Below, one piece after another: positions 1 to 11,845 of a stretch of DNA of 64,000 nt (positions are counted from its first letter, which is position 1; every line of letters starts with the position of its first letter). This stretch comes from Odontesthes bonariensis. Lineage: Eukaryota; Chordata; Actinopteri; Atheriniformes; Atherinopsidae. The notes under the pieces were generated by a model that was not told where the DNA came from, made no database searches, and saw only the letters and a list, made by a program, of their open reading frames with translations. The DNA is taken from contig NC_134526.1 of the NCBI RefSeq assembly GCF_027942865.1, forward strand, positions 11,440,284-11,504,283, given 5' to 3'. The position numbers were made by a program, and so were the translations under genes.

Positions 1-3000
1 GGGGATTCTGTTCCTCAGATTGCCCGCTGTTTTGTGCCATCATGCTACCGAGTTTAAAGTTGTGCAGAGAATGTTAGAAACTGTTTCATGTCTCGGGAAT
101 TCATGCTGCTCAGCAATTAAAATGATCAAATCTTCATGTTTTTTTCAATACTACAAGAAGCTGGATTCTTGCTACTTAGAACAAAGTACAACAATGTTCT
201 GAAAAAAATTTTTAAGAAAAACTTGGAAAACATGAATTTAAAAAATGTTGTATTTGATTAAATTTTCATCATGCTCTGACAATAGTACATGAGACAGACA
301 ATCACAGTGCTTCAAAATCACTTCGCAAAAATGCATCAAGTCTGAGCAGAAACAAATAGAGCCAGGAATCTAATTAGTCAATCATTTCTGCAGTTGCCAC
401 GGTGACTAGCCTGCGCATGGATGGCAGCCTTCTGCGGGAGGGGGTTCAGAGCCGAAGAGCTGCAGAGCTGAAACACAGCAGAGAGGGAGGGGAGGTCCAC
501 CTTCTTCTTAGAGTTTCCAAGTTTTGCTTTAGAGTCAAAGAGCCATGCTCACTGTTTTGTCATTAAAATGTTAGAAGTTGTTCAAACAGATGAGAATGGA
601 CAGATATATTAAGGGATGTATCTAAGAAACTGGGTCTTTTTATGGTTTGTGATTCACCTGACAGCAAGAAAGTTCCCAGTTCAAATCTTCACTGAGACAC
701 TAATGTGTGGAGTTTTCATGTTCTCCTTGTGCCCATGTTGGTTTTCTCTGCTTCCTCCAGCTTTCATCTCCAATTTGAAGCTAAAAAAACTGAAGAGTTT
801 CCCGATAAGAAGCCATAACTCATATCAAATGTTTTATCCATCCATGGTAAGACCTCACAAAGATACTGAAGCTGTAATTGAATATCTTCTGAGGTAATCA
901 TGCAGAGTGTGTGACTAAAAATTATATCCCTCACAGAGCAAGCTCTAAGCCATCATTATCATTGTTTAGCGACATAATCATCTCAGTCAATATGGACAGT
1001 CGGTGAGCAGTCGCCCTTTGCAGCAGACACTCTGCTCACACTGGCTGTGTTTACCCCTTAGAGATTCAATCGTTGCTTCCTCCTCTGTCTGGAAAAGAGC
1101 TGGAACATCTAAGTCAGGAGGTTCAAAATGAATTGCTCCTGTCTCTCCCTCAGTCTCTGTCTGATGTTTTCTTAAACGCGCGCACACACAGCTGCACTTT
1201 ACAGTCATAATTTAAACCAGGAATCCTGCTGTAACAAGAGCGGTAAACACATTCTCTCTGACCCTTTTTCAAGCAAAGTGCTTGTTGGTAGGATGCGCTG
1301 CACACAGGCAGATGTGGGATTTTATGTTTAAGAAATATCTTGTTTTTTCATATTAAATATTTGAAATCTGTTGCAAACGTGATAGGATATGCAGTACAAA
1401 AACAAAAGGCACAAGATTATATAAGATGTATTCACTCTACAGTACATTCACAATAGGACTACTGTGCAAATGTCATGAGCCTCATGAGCCAAACCCTCAT
1501 TTCTCATTGTCAGGAAAAATTGGGGAATTAGGTAGTGATTTATTGAAACATTTGCAAACATAACTGGAAATGCAAGTACAAGGGTGTACAGTTCTAACAA
1601 GCTTGAAAGTAAAAATGTGGTATGACAACGTTTACTCACCAACACAGCCTGAACCCTCTTAGACAGGTTTTCTTAAAACATTTGTTAAGTAGTCTTCAGG
1701 AATATTTCTTCAGGCTTCTTGAAGGACATTTCAAAAAGCTCTTCTTTGTATCGTGGCTGCCTTTCTTTTTGTTGTCTGACAAGACGACCCCACTCTGCTT
1801 CAGAGGTCTGGGTTCTCGAAAAGGCATTATCTCTCCATAAGACCTGTTGCCACTGATTTTCAGTTTCAGTTTTTCAGTTTTCAGTTTCCCTTCTTTAAGA
1901 ATTGTTCCTTGCCGGCCACCCCTCCATGAAGAACATTTCTGATGAAGCTTTAGTGAATAGTTAGGGGAAAAACTGAAGGATCAGATGCTTTACTGTTGTG
2001 TTACTGTTATTGTTGTGGAATGATGTGTATTTATGACAGACTGCAAGTCACAAAAGTGCCAAAAGATACAATTCAAAGTGAGTTATTTGCAGTAGTCTGT
2101 GTATTAGGTGCATACACAACACTGGTTCAGCCATCAAGTTAAATACCCTTTTTTATGCTTGAATGATTCATAGGTCAGTGTGAAGTTTCATGAAAAAAGG
2201 TACAAAGAGGGCTTAAAATGAGAGAAAAAGCAACCAAGGTCCAAAGAAAAACTTTGAAAGAACTGAAAATCTTGTTCAAGACCACTTTTAAAAGGTTACA
2301 AGAATGTCTGGCTTCAAATAATTGACTCTACTTTTTAAAGTAGCAGTACAGCAGGATCATCTGGTTTGAGTCATGTAAATTAGTGTTCAATACAATAGAT
2401 ATTTCTCAGCCTGGTTTTTCTCCATTTAACTGATTTGATTCAGCAATAAATAATTCAAAGTCCAAAAATCCAAACCATTTTGTCAAAATGTTCTTGTTTT
2501 TACTTAATATCCATTACAAATTCCACTTGGGATTAGAGAGTGACGTCTGGGCAACTGAAGATGTCCAAACCACTGAGGCTCCACACAAGTAGGTTCAAAG
2601 TGTGTGCTTTATGCCTTTCATGTCAAACTTAAATGCCTCTGTTCCCATTTCAGTGACATTTCAAAGAGCAGAAAGGCTCTCCTCTCCTTTTCTGGAGAGC
2701 TGGTTGATGTATTCTGTAAATGTGAAAAGCAAGGACATGAATTTGCTGTACCAAGAATCTCTCCTTGATCAAAATAAGCTGAAATACCTCAAATACCCAT
2801 CAGAGAACACAAAGGCAATCAATCAACATCCTAAATATGGCAAATAAGGTGTATTCAAAGATGAACAAATCCAAACTATAATAATATGATAATATAATAT
2901 CATATGTAGGAATAATAGTCTCAGATAACTGAGGGAGATATTTTCCTTTGACACAAAAAAATAGAAAACAATTCATTTCACCAAACACAACTTTCATTTT

Positions 3001-3881
3001 TATCACCCAAATGTAGTGTTTTTTCCTCAATTTTGTACATATTCTATGTGTTGTTTTTGGAAATTTGCTTTTTTTAATGTTTAATGTACGTGTCCTGTTT
3101 TTTTACTTGTGTTTTCTGTTTTGTTTTGTGCTTCTTGTATGTTTCAATATCTGAAAATCTGCTCTTCTGTTTGTTATGTTTTTTGAACATTTTTTTACGT
3201 TCCGGTGTTATTTTTTTTGTGTTTTGTGAATTGTTTTTGTTGTGGTGTTCTCTAAAAATGGTGTCATGCTTTTTGTATGTTGTATTGACTGACATTGTCC
3301 TGAGTTTTGCTTTTATTCTTGTATTGCTTTGTTCCCACCATACAAAACATCAAAGCATTAGACTTCAGTTTGTACTAAAAAGACTAAAAAACCCTCTTAG
3401 TAGATATTGCAGACAGTGTGACACAGTTCCATTTACATGTTTTTACCCAGGAGAACCACAAACAGCTCTTTTGTCTATCGCTATCAGTCAACATACAGCC
3501 TTCAGTGACAGTCATGCTAATAGAGTGTGTAGGTGGAAGCATTCTTAGCAAAGCTTTAATGCTAGTTTTTCAGCTTTTGCTGTTGTTCGACTTGTTAATG
3601 GGTTTCCACCCTTTGCCTCACCTTTGCCTGCGTAGTTTACTCCTTGATTTTATGATACACGCTCTGTTTTTTGGTTTCTGTCTTTGTCCTGCCCCTTGCC
3701 TATAAATTTGCTCCTCTGACTGATTACCCATGCTTCTCCATCTCTCTTACTTGTTCAATAATGTTGTACCCAGCATTTGGGCCTCGAACATTTTATAGAG
3801 TTTGCTTATTATAATAATTGCTTGAATAGTTCTGTGAATAATAGCTAACCATATATGTGTGTATTTTTTTTCTCTTTGTAG
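1..3881 (+). other. Intron of the galanin receptor gene, no exon found
   Basis: This stretch precedes the acceptor of the receptor exon at 3882. I found no frame that could encode the N-terminus and TM1-TM3 of the receptor, so the first coding exon should lie left of the window. Open frames here (for example 3084-3548) are low-complexity, T-rich translations without family resemblance. Apart from a short purine-rich, GC-richer patch near 400-510, nothing identifiable is seen. Confidence 0.6.
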
Positions 3882-4647
3882 ATATCTGGCCATTCGTTAC
3901 CCGTTACGGTCCAGAGAGTTAAGAACCCCATGTAATGCTGTGGTCGCCATGGTGGTTATCTGGGGTCTTTCCCTGATCTTTGCAGGTCCGTATCTTAGCT
4001 ATTATGACCTGATTCATTATGACAACAGCACTGTGTGTATCCCTGGCTGGGAGGAGCAGAACCGAAAGGTGCTGGACACATGCACCTTCCTGTTCGGCTA
4101 CGTCATCCCCGTGCTGATCGTGAGCCTCTCCTACACTCGGACCATCAAGTACCTCTGGACGGCCGTTGACCCTCTGGACGGCATGTCAGAATCCAAGAGG
4201 GCCAAACGCAAAGTCACCAAAATGATCATCATCGTCACTGTGCTCTTCTGCATATGCTGGCTGCCATACCATGTGGTTATTTTGTGCTATCTGTATGGAG
4301 ATTTCCCCTTCAATCAGACCACATACGCCTTCAGAATCCTCTCTCACTGCATGGCCTACGCCAACTCTTGCGTCAACCCCATCGTGTACGCTCTGGTGTC
4401 CAAACACTTTCGCAAGGGCTTCAAGAAGGTGTTCAGCTGCATCCTCATTAAAAACGGGAGAAATAAGGTTCATGTGGTTCATGTAGCCAACACTGGGCCT
4501 GGGTTTGAGGCAGGCTCCACGGAGGTATCGCACATGAATGAGGAGAACATGCGACAGAATGAATGTGAAATGATCAACCGGCCGAGGCGGGTCGAGCCGA
4601 GAGAGGCCACAGTGTCGCTGAATTTGCCCTTTCAGCGGTCAACTTGA
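3882..4647 (+). CDS. galr2: Galanin receptor type 2-like GPCR, last coding exon (TM4 to C-terminus)
   Basis: This is the 3' coding exon of a class A peptide GPCR of the galanin receptor 2 type, a plasma-membrane receptor for the neuropeptide galanin. The exon starts after a pyrimidine-rich acceptor ending in TTTGTAG, and its first base completes the Arg of the DRY motif (reads RYLAIRYPLRSREL). An intron at DRY is the known GALR2 arrangement. TM4 (IWGLSLIFAGPYLSYY) is followed by an extracellular loop with a glycosylation site (NST) and the conserved Cys, then TM5. The basic third intracellular loop ends SKRAKRKVTKM. TM6 contains CWLPYHV, and TM7 ends NPIVYALVSKHFRKGF. The tail has no palmitoylation Cys cluster I can assign, and the stop is at 4645-4647. 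Fish have galr2a and galr2b; I cannot tell which this is. GALR1 and GALR3 fit less well. Confidence 0.9.
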
Positions 4648-6275
4648 CAAAAGATCCAGCTTTGCTGAAATGCTCAGTGTAGATTGCCTTATATGAAAGA
4701 CTTAACAGTAACTGTATAAAAAACCTGTAAAGTTCTCATCATATTTATTTGTTTGGTGGGAAACAGGAAGGACAACAAGGAGGAATACAAGGAAGAATAC
4801 ATTTTTCAGGAGCATGTGACAGAAAATTCTATCAGAACACTTTTATTCAATTGCCATATCCCAGTTTACACTTGCAGAAATATAGAAATTTTTGTCAGAA
4901 ATGACAGAAATTTCTGATTGTTCTCGCTCTCCACTATTTGCCTTAATCTTGGCTTGTATTTACAGTATCATAAAGACAGTGTAGTGTTTGAGAATTCACT
5001 CGATTCCAACATTTCAGAAGCTGCACAGGAGCAGTCTTACTGTATATTTCGAGTTTTTCTTTTTTGCAGTCGGCTCCAAAGATGCTGATAGGTCGGCAGC
5101 TTTGGAGGAAAATCCACATGCATGATTTGTTGTTCTGTTTGACTTCTACCAAGATCTGATGACGACTAAGCTCATGCACAAAAACCAAGGGGAACTGTAA
5201 AGTGGTGCTTCTGCTCCTTGTCTAACCTGTGCATGACAATCCTCAACATGCCGGTCAACTCCACACCACGGTATTTTCTACGCCGTGTTCAAGTGTAGCT
5301 TTGGTGTCCAGGAACTTCAACCTCTCTCGTGATCTTTTGTCTACATTTGCTCAACTGCAGCTGAAACCTTCAGAGTCTGATTTAACCTTATGACCAGTTT
5401 TGAAGTCAGTTGTCAAGATTGTAGTTTTTGTGGAGCAGAGTGCTTGCTTTGTATCTTGCATGCGGATGCTGTTCTGATGTGTCGAGATATTATTTGTATG
5501 AATAGATTAACCGTGTAAGCGATATAATCATCAGTTTGTGCAAAACAGTTACATAGTTACAACTTAGTTTTATACCTGCATTAGAAATTTTGTAAATTTG
5601 GTCCCGAAGGCACTCACTTGTGCCAAGTGTAAGGATCAAGTGTAGGAAGGCGCATGATGAGTAAACAAAAACCTAATCCATTATAAATGAGGAGTTCTTG
5701 GTGGAGGTCTTTTTAGATCTCAAAAGAAAAGTGCAAATATTTTCTTGCTTTCTTCACTAATGTCAACAATTGCATTCCTGGCATGTTTCTCTTTACTGTA
5801 AAATATTATGCATTAGAACTTATATGTTTATCAATGAGTGCACTTATGTATTTAAGAGTTATGTACTTGTGTATTTAAACTTAAAAGCTGTGAAATGATC
5901 ATCAACCATTTGCATACTTTTTGCAAAGCACATCCTCAGTTTCTCCTTGTTTTTCTGTAAGGTTGTGTCCTACCTCAGAGCTGTAAAAAGCCTTTTGGTT
6001 CCGTTCAGGGTGTTTCCACTTCAGCTCTTAGGTTTGTGCAAGATACAGTTTGCATCTTGAAGTTTACTTTCATAATGGAATGCTTAACTTTGCACAATTT
6101 TTCTCGTGTGTTTTTTACTGCACCTGTGGTAATTAAGCATCTCATTGTTTGTTTCACCATGTAGTGTTTTCAATTCTGGCACTGCAAATTTCAAATACAT
6201 GTAATTATTTAGGTCCGAATGTGAAACAAAATGCACTCCATGCTTAAATGCCAAATAAACCATTTCAGCAATGAG
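4648..6275 (+). other. galr2: Probable 3' UTR of the galanin receptor gene
   Basis: AT-rich sequence without a coding frame follows the receptor stop. A canonical AATAAA polyadenylation signal at 6254-6259, followed by a GT-rich stretch (TTGTTTGGGAG), suggests cleavage near 6275. This gives a 3' UTR of about 1.6 kb. The end is inferred from the signal only; no transcript evidence is available. Confidence 0.45.
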
Positions 6276-9115
6276 ATTGTTTGGGAGATTTTATTCAATT
6301 TAAGCTGATCACAACTGTGAACTTAGTAAATGGTGATGCAATAAATTATTTCTCACTAATAAGCATTAGCTTGTGCATTTGAAACAGTTTTATGAGGTCA
6401 AAAGATGCTTCCAATGGTCTGCCTCAGACATACAAAAGAAGAATTTTTATTTTCCTGCTCTGATCTTTTAGAGGTTAATTAACTGTTTACTTTCTTTGCT
6501 TGGCAGCACAGAGCACAAAAGCTGAAATGATATTACTGTAAAATAATGTTGTATATGCAAACATAAAACAGATTTTATCTATATATCTAACAATCCATTC
6601 ATCCATCCATCCATCTGACCAAACACTGGCTGAAAACAAAATCAACAGTTATAAAAATAAAAACGTTAAAATGGGGAAGATATCAGTATCACTGTATGTG
6701 TGAGTTTCCTGGGTAATGATCTTGCATTTGTTTCTTTTCACCTAAAGTGGACATTTTGGTTTTGAGTTAATACTGGGATCGTTTCCATGGTACTATTACG
6801 TCATCTTAACATGTTATGTGTTGCCACCACATAATACCTCAGTAGCGGTGTCCTCTTTGATGTGACCTCAGGTTTTTGGTAACATGTTCATGTAGCGATG
6901 TTTCTATGCAACAAGACAAAACATGAGCAGAACAAGCCCTCACCAATCTCACCAATCGAGCAGTGGGTTTATCTCTGATGTTTGAAAGAGGACCCACTCC
7001 TGCGGTGTAGACCGCCGATATGTCTCCTTAAGTGAAGCAGCAGACTGTTTTTTTCCTGCATCTGCAGAGGGAGAAATTTGGCTCGGCTAGTCTATAGAAA
7101 TTTCTATTTTTTTTTTATTTGTCTGTGAATATTACAAGGGAAAGTGAGTGGTTGTGTTTAAGCAATTTCAAAGTATAAAGGGATTGTTTCAATTGAAAAA
7201 AATTGTATTGAATTCCAATGAAGATTATCTATTAGAGGATTCATTAATGCACGCAGAGATACTCTAATTGAGATTGAGATTGCTTTGTCAGATGAATGAA
7301 TATTTATGCATAACATGACAAATAATCATTAACCCTGCAGTATAGTTTCAGATAGATTCCTGGCTAGATTAAGTGGTACATTCCATTTTATTTTACCATA
7401 GCTATAAATGTAGGAAGAGTTTTGCAGAAGATTGGCCTCTGTATTCATCTATGTACAAAACTCTTAGTTTAACAGGGAGGTTAGTAAACACATCCATCTA
7501 AAGTGCTGTCCTTTTCAGTGTGGGACTCTGATGGAACTTATGGCAATGGATAGCATGCTTCTCTGGGAGGTGAGAACAGAGCCAGAGGCTTTAGAAGAGT
7601 CATTTATGAGTAAACAAAGAGAAAATGAATCAATAACCCGTGATGATGTGTAGAAAAACAGACAATAAGCACACATGTACACACAAAAGGTTTGGGTACA
7701 GACATTAGATGAATGATCAAAAGGTTCTGACAGGTTCATAAATGAACTCCATTAGAAGTGTGAAGTGCGCCAAGACAATGAGGACTTCTATCATGAAGTA
7801 GCTGCCTTGGAGCTTAATGGATGACCAGAGAAAGGAACACTACAAAAGTCTGTTGATCTATTACATATAAAAAGATGCACCTTTAACAAGACCCAATTAA
7901 ACCAAGAAACTATTTTGAGGCAGCACATGTGCATATACAATGTGCACGTGTTTGATAAATCACTGTTATTGGATGATAATCAACTGTTTATATACATTAC
8001 CTCTGTTATTTTTTTAATGCGTGAACCTTAAATTCTCAGTAAAACATAAATGTACAAAGCAATCCATAAAGTATGTTAGTGTAAACTGAAACGGAGGTTT
8101 TTACGTTTACTATCCCAAAATACAGGCAGTTTTCCTCATACTATTTTTAGCATTAATAGATTAAAATTACCACCATTAGTTACCTCCGGCAGTAAGTGAG
8201 TGTAAATGTCAATTTCCGTTCTCCTGTTGGAAAATTAAGTTGTGTCTCACTGAGCATCAGTTGTTCTACAGAGACCTGCAGTTGAAACACAAAAAACAGT
8301 CCCTCAAAGATTTCTGGAAGGTAAGAGACAAATTTGACTTCAGAATTGTTTTAATACAAAGGATGATAAAGGATAAAAATCTGAGTGTTGATGATTCATG
8401 AACTGACATAATTATTTGTGATTACAGCCTTTTTTGCCTTCCGTACAGCAGACTGCAGATGACAAAAGAAGATCCGCGCTGACATCATCCCCATTATCAA
8501 AGAAGTTGAAACATTCTACTGCTGACTTAAAAAAGCTCTTAATGCCGCACACTTCTCACACATAACTGTCTGAACATGGAAAGCGTGGTGAGAGTGGATG
8601 TTCTGTATCTTCATTGCAAATGCCATCTGTGATAAAGGTGCACAAATTAGCATAGTCAGAGGGTTAGAAGTAATTGTAGAAAATCTATTGCTACCTACGT
8701 CACGGATAACCTTGACAGGGTCTGTGTAGGTTTTTTGGTTGCTCTGGAAACTGCACAGCAATTTATTTTGGCGGATTTTATCAGGGTATGATAATGCCTT
8801 ATCTGGTGTACAGTTTGCAGCTAAAGCTGTCCTCCAGTTTTACAAAATTGAAATAAACTGTGGGCTGTATGTAAAATATACAGTCTGTGTATGCAACACA
8901 TCTATTGTAATATCCACACGGGTCTTGTAAAGGGAATCATTCGGGCAACCCGATGCAAACTTCTAACAGTGTATTGATTCAAACTGAAGTCAAAGCATGA
9001 TGGGAATCAAACTTGGCTCTCTTGCACGACAGTCTGTGGTGTAAACATCTCATAAACATCCCTGAATATTAAATGATAGTGGAGAACATAAACATGTTGC
9101 AGTTTACAAAAGAAA

Positions 9116-9195
9116 ATAGAATAGAATAGAATAGAATAGAATAGAATAGAAAAATACTTTATTTATCCCCCAATGGGGGAAATTCAAATTCGTAT
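9116..9195 (-). repeat. ATAGA pentamer array plus non-LTR retrotransposon 3' tail
   Basis: About seven units of ATAGA are followed by TACTTTATTTATCCCCCA and ATGGGGGAAATTCAAATT. The C-run/G-run pair forms a short hairpin typical of the 3' end of fish L2/CR1-like LINEs or SINEs that share the tail. Read on the minus strand, the order is hairpin, then AATAAAGTA, then a simple-repeat tail. A close relative sits at 44678-44740. Confidence 0.7.
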
Positions 9196-10792
9196 TCAAG
9201 AAAAATGTGTTCATGAATAGTTTTCAGAGCCTTGAAAACATCCGTGTTAAAAACATCCTTTTTGAGCAGGTGTTATGATTTCACATAATGCAAAACATTG
9301 AGCTTCTTTTAATCACAGCCTGGCATTTAACTGCAGCCTAGAATGAGTTGTGAATTTTGAGCCTTTATTGTGGACCAGTGTGGTTGCTACACATTCTGGT
9401 GTGAGAGTTTAAGCCTGTGTAAAGTGGTCAGTGACCATGAGAGGTAACCACCTAACGCCAAGTACTTAAGCATGCTTACAAAAAAGTTCATTTCAAACTT
9501 TTGCTTGACAATGTATGGTTAATTTGTACATATAAAGCAGTTCAGTAATTCCATGTGTTTCCACATTGTGTTTACTGTGCCGTCATGTCTCATGTGTAAC
9601 TGCTTGCTGAACTCTACAAAACAGTATATCCACTGAAGACCTAACGGTAGGCAATTCATTTACATTCATGTTGTCGACCTAGGGCTTGAGATTACAAATA
9701 TATTCCACGGTGACTCAGAGGAAAAGGCAAATATGAAACATGTCTACAGACAGGTCAGCATGTGTCACAGAGATTTAGTCAAGAGCGGCAAAAAAGTAAC
9801 AACAGGTAACAAGATAAGATGGGAAGTAACAGCATGAAAAACACATGCAATCCTGCTGTAAGCAACATGTTGGAGGCATCTATAAATACTGAAATGACTT
9901 CCTTCATGTCTGCTTCAATAAAGATTTCAAATCATGACAATTGATTCATCAGAAAAAAACAGTCAAATTTACAGATGCTTTTAGTTAACCTGGGAGGAGA
10001 TGTTGAGTTGTTTGAACATCTTTCTAATGCAGGCCTGTTCTTAAGCTACTGTCAATCACATTAAGGTAATGCAATTCCAAAAAATCTCAGCTGGAAACTA
10101 TTAATCACAATTTATTCCTGATTAATCTTTCTGACCCAAGAAAGACAAATAAATTGTTGTCAGAGGCTCAGATACTGTGGTAATCCAGGTTATTCAACAA
10201 GATTTCCCATCATATCCCTGATAAAACCTTTCCAGATCTCTGTTGACAGTCAGTAAACACAATGATCAACACATCAGTTTCTTAGTGATGTAATCCTACA
10301 CCATTAATCGTAGTGATGCTTGTCCTCGCTGTTTCTGTCGAAGGATCACTGCAAAATGAAGAAACAATAAAGCAACTGTAGTAGCACAGCTACAGTAAGA
10401 GTGCCATCTACAGTCTGCGGCTAAAGACTGCAGATGTGCTCAAATTGACGACACAACTCCTGCTGTGCATAAGAAGAGTGTTGGAATGTTAACATATAAT
10501 CTGTTGGAAAAGCTCAGCATCCTGCACAAATACAATGGCATACAAAATTCTATGCACGACTTTACTGTGGATAGTAAAGCATGTAAAAGGTGATCTGATC
10601 TAAAGAAAAAAGCTTAAGGCTAGATTTTACATTCTTTGATAGTACCTTTTCCAGAATAACAATATCTTAAAAGGTGAAGCAAAATTAATTTATTTGTCTA
10701 TTAGTACTAGTTTGGGAGATCTTCATGAATGAATCCTATAAAAGGATTCTGGTTTGTTGGGATTCCTGGGTCGTCTTGTTCACTCTGCTTTA

Positions 10793-11066
10793 GGAGCGGC
10801 TGTAGCTCAGGAGGAAGAGGAGTCGCTTACCAATCAGAAGGTCGGTGGTTTGACTCCCGGCTTCTCCGGACCACATGTCATAGCATCCTTGGGCAAGACA
10901 CTGAACCCCACATTGCCTTCTGATGCATCCATCAGTGTATGTGTAAATGTTAGAAGAAAGCACTGTGTAGCCTATATGTGCTGTGTGGGTGAATGTGGAA
11001 TGTAGTGTGAAAGCACTTTGAGTGGTCAGCTACACTAGAAAAGCACTATACAAGTACAGTCCATTT
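10793..11066 (+). repeat. tRNA-derived SINE (AFC-like fish family)
   Basis: The 5' part resembles a tRNA head. It has an A-box-like segment (GTAGCTCAGGAGG) near 10802-10814 and a B-box-like segment (GGTTTGACTCC) at 10847-10857. The body contains CATCCTTGGGCAAGACACTG and AAAGCACTTTGAGTGGTC, and the 3' end reads ACTATACAAGTACAGTCC. These are features of the AFC-type SINEs that are abundant in percomorph fish. It has drifted from a working tRNA and should not be called as one. I saw no clear target-site duplication. Confidence 0.8.
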
Positions 11067-11845
11067 TCAATTATGTTTAAGCCTCTAAGCTTGAGCCTCT
11101 CGAGGTACTCCACTGTGGATTTTCATTAGGTCTTTGTCTACAGATGATGTGGATTTAATTAAATCTTTTCCTCCCTCAACCTGTAAAATATTTCACTGAT
11201 CCAAACACAAGCTAAGTGAACGATCTTTACACTTCTGTGTTAAACAGATCCTTAAATGATGTCCCTTTACCCTTGCTTACTGTGGCAGATAAATTTCATT
11301 TTACTTTATTAGGCCATGACTTTTTTATTAAAAGGCATCAGGCTTTTTTCACTTGTGCAAACTCCTAATGGTTTCTCTTCTGAGGACTCTGGCATGAAAG
11401 TATTTGTTCAAGCATCAACGATTGGGAAAGAAAAGTGCATCATCACAGACAAATCAGAAGGTCTTTTGGAGTTTTCCTACCAGTGCCACAAGCTTTTTGA
11501 TAAGTTTTCTTTAGTCTTCCAGACCTCAACTTTATCATCTTAAACAGCCACATGAAAATGATTTGCTATCTTATCATATTTTTCTTATATGTGAGCATCA
11601 ATTATTTAACTCTTAGATTTCTAGACAGTGGCTTAGAGGCTTAATGATATTCATGACCAAACCGCAGTGTGAACTTGTTAAATAAAGTCTGAGATCTAAA
11701 ACTTAACCAACTTGCATGTCACTGTACATTCTGCCACATAAGACAGATAATCTGCCACACTTTAGATGCTTCCATGTGTTCACCGAGCATTGCAATGCAC
11801 CAGATAAAGATGAAGGCTGACAAATTACACAAAGCTAAAGAGCTG

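Larger units (their letters stand above)
6276..11845. other. Intergenic region between galr2 and axin1 (convergent genes)
   Basis: No frame here looks coding on either strand. The region separates the 3' ends of two convergently transcribed genes. Recognisable items are a short CATC repeat near 6598-6614, a LINE-like tail at 9116-9195 and a tRNA-derived SINE at 10793-11066. The rest appears to be ordinary AT-rich intergenic DNA. Confidence 0.6.

Noticed and set aside
3084-3548. 154-residue plus-strand open frame
   Set aside because: T-rich, low-complexity, Phe/Cys/Leu-heavy translation lying in the galr2 intron, with no domain or splice support.
10796-10870. A second tRNA gene
   Set aside because: The cloverleaf is broken and the downstream body matches an AFC-like SINE, so it is a SINE head.
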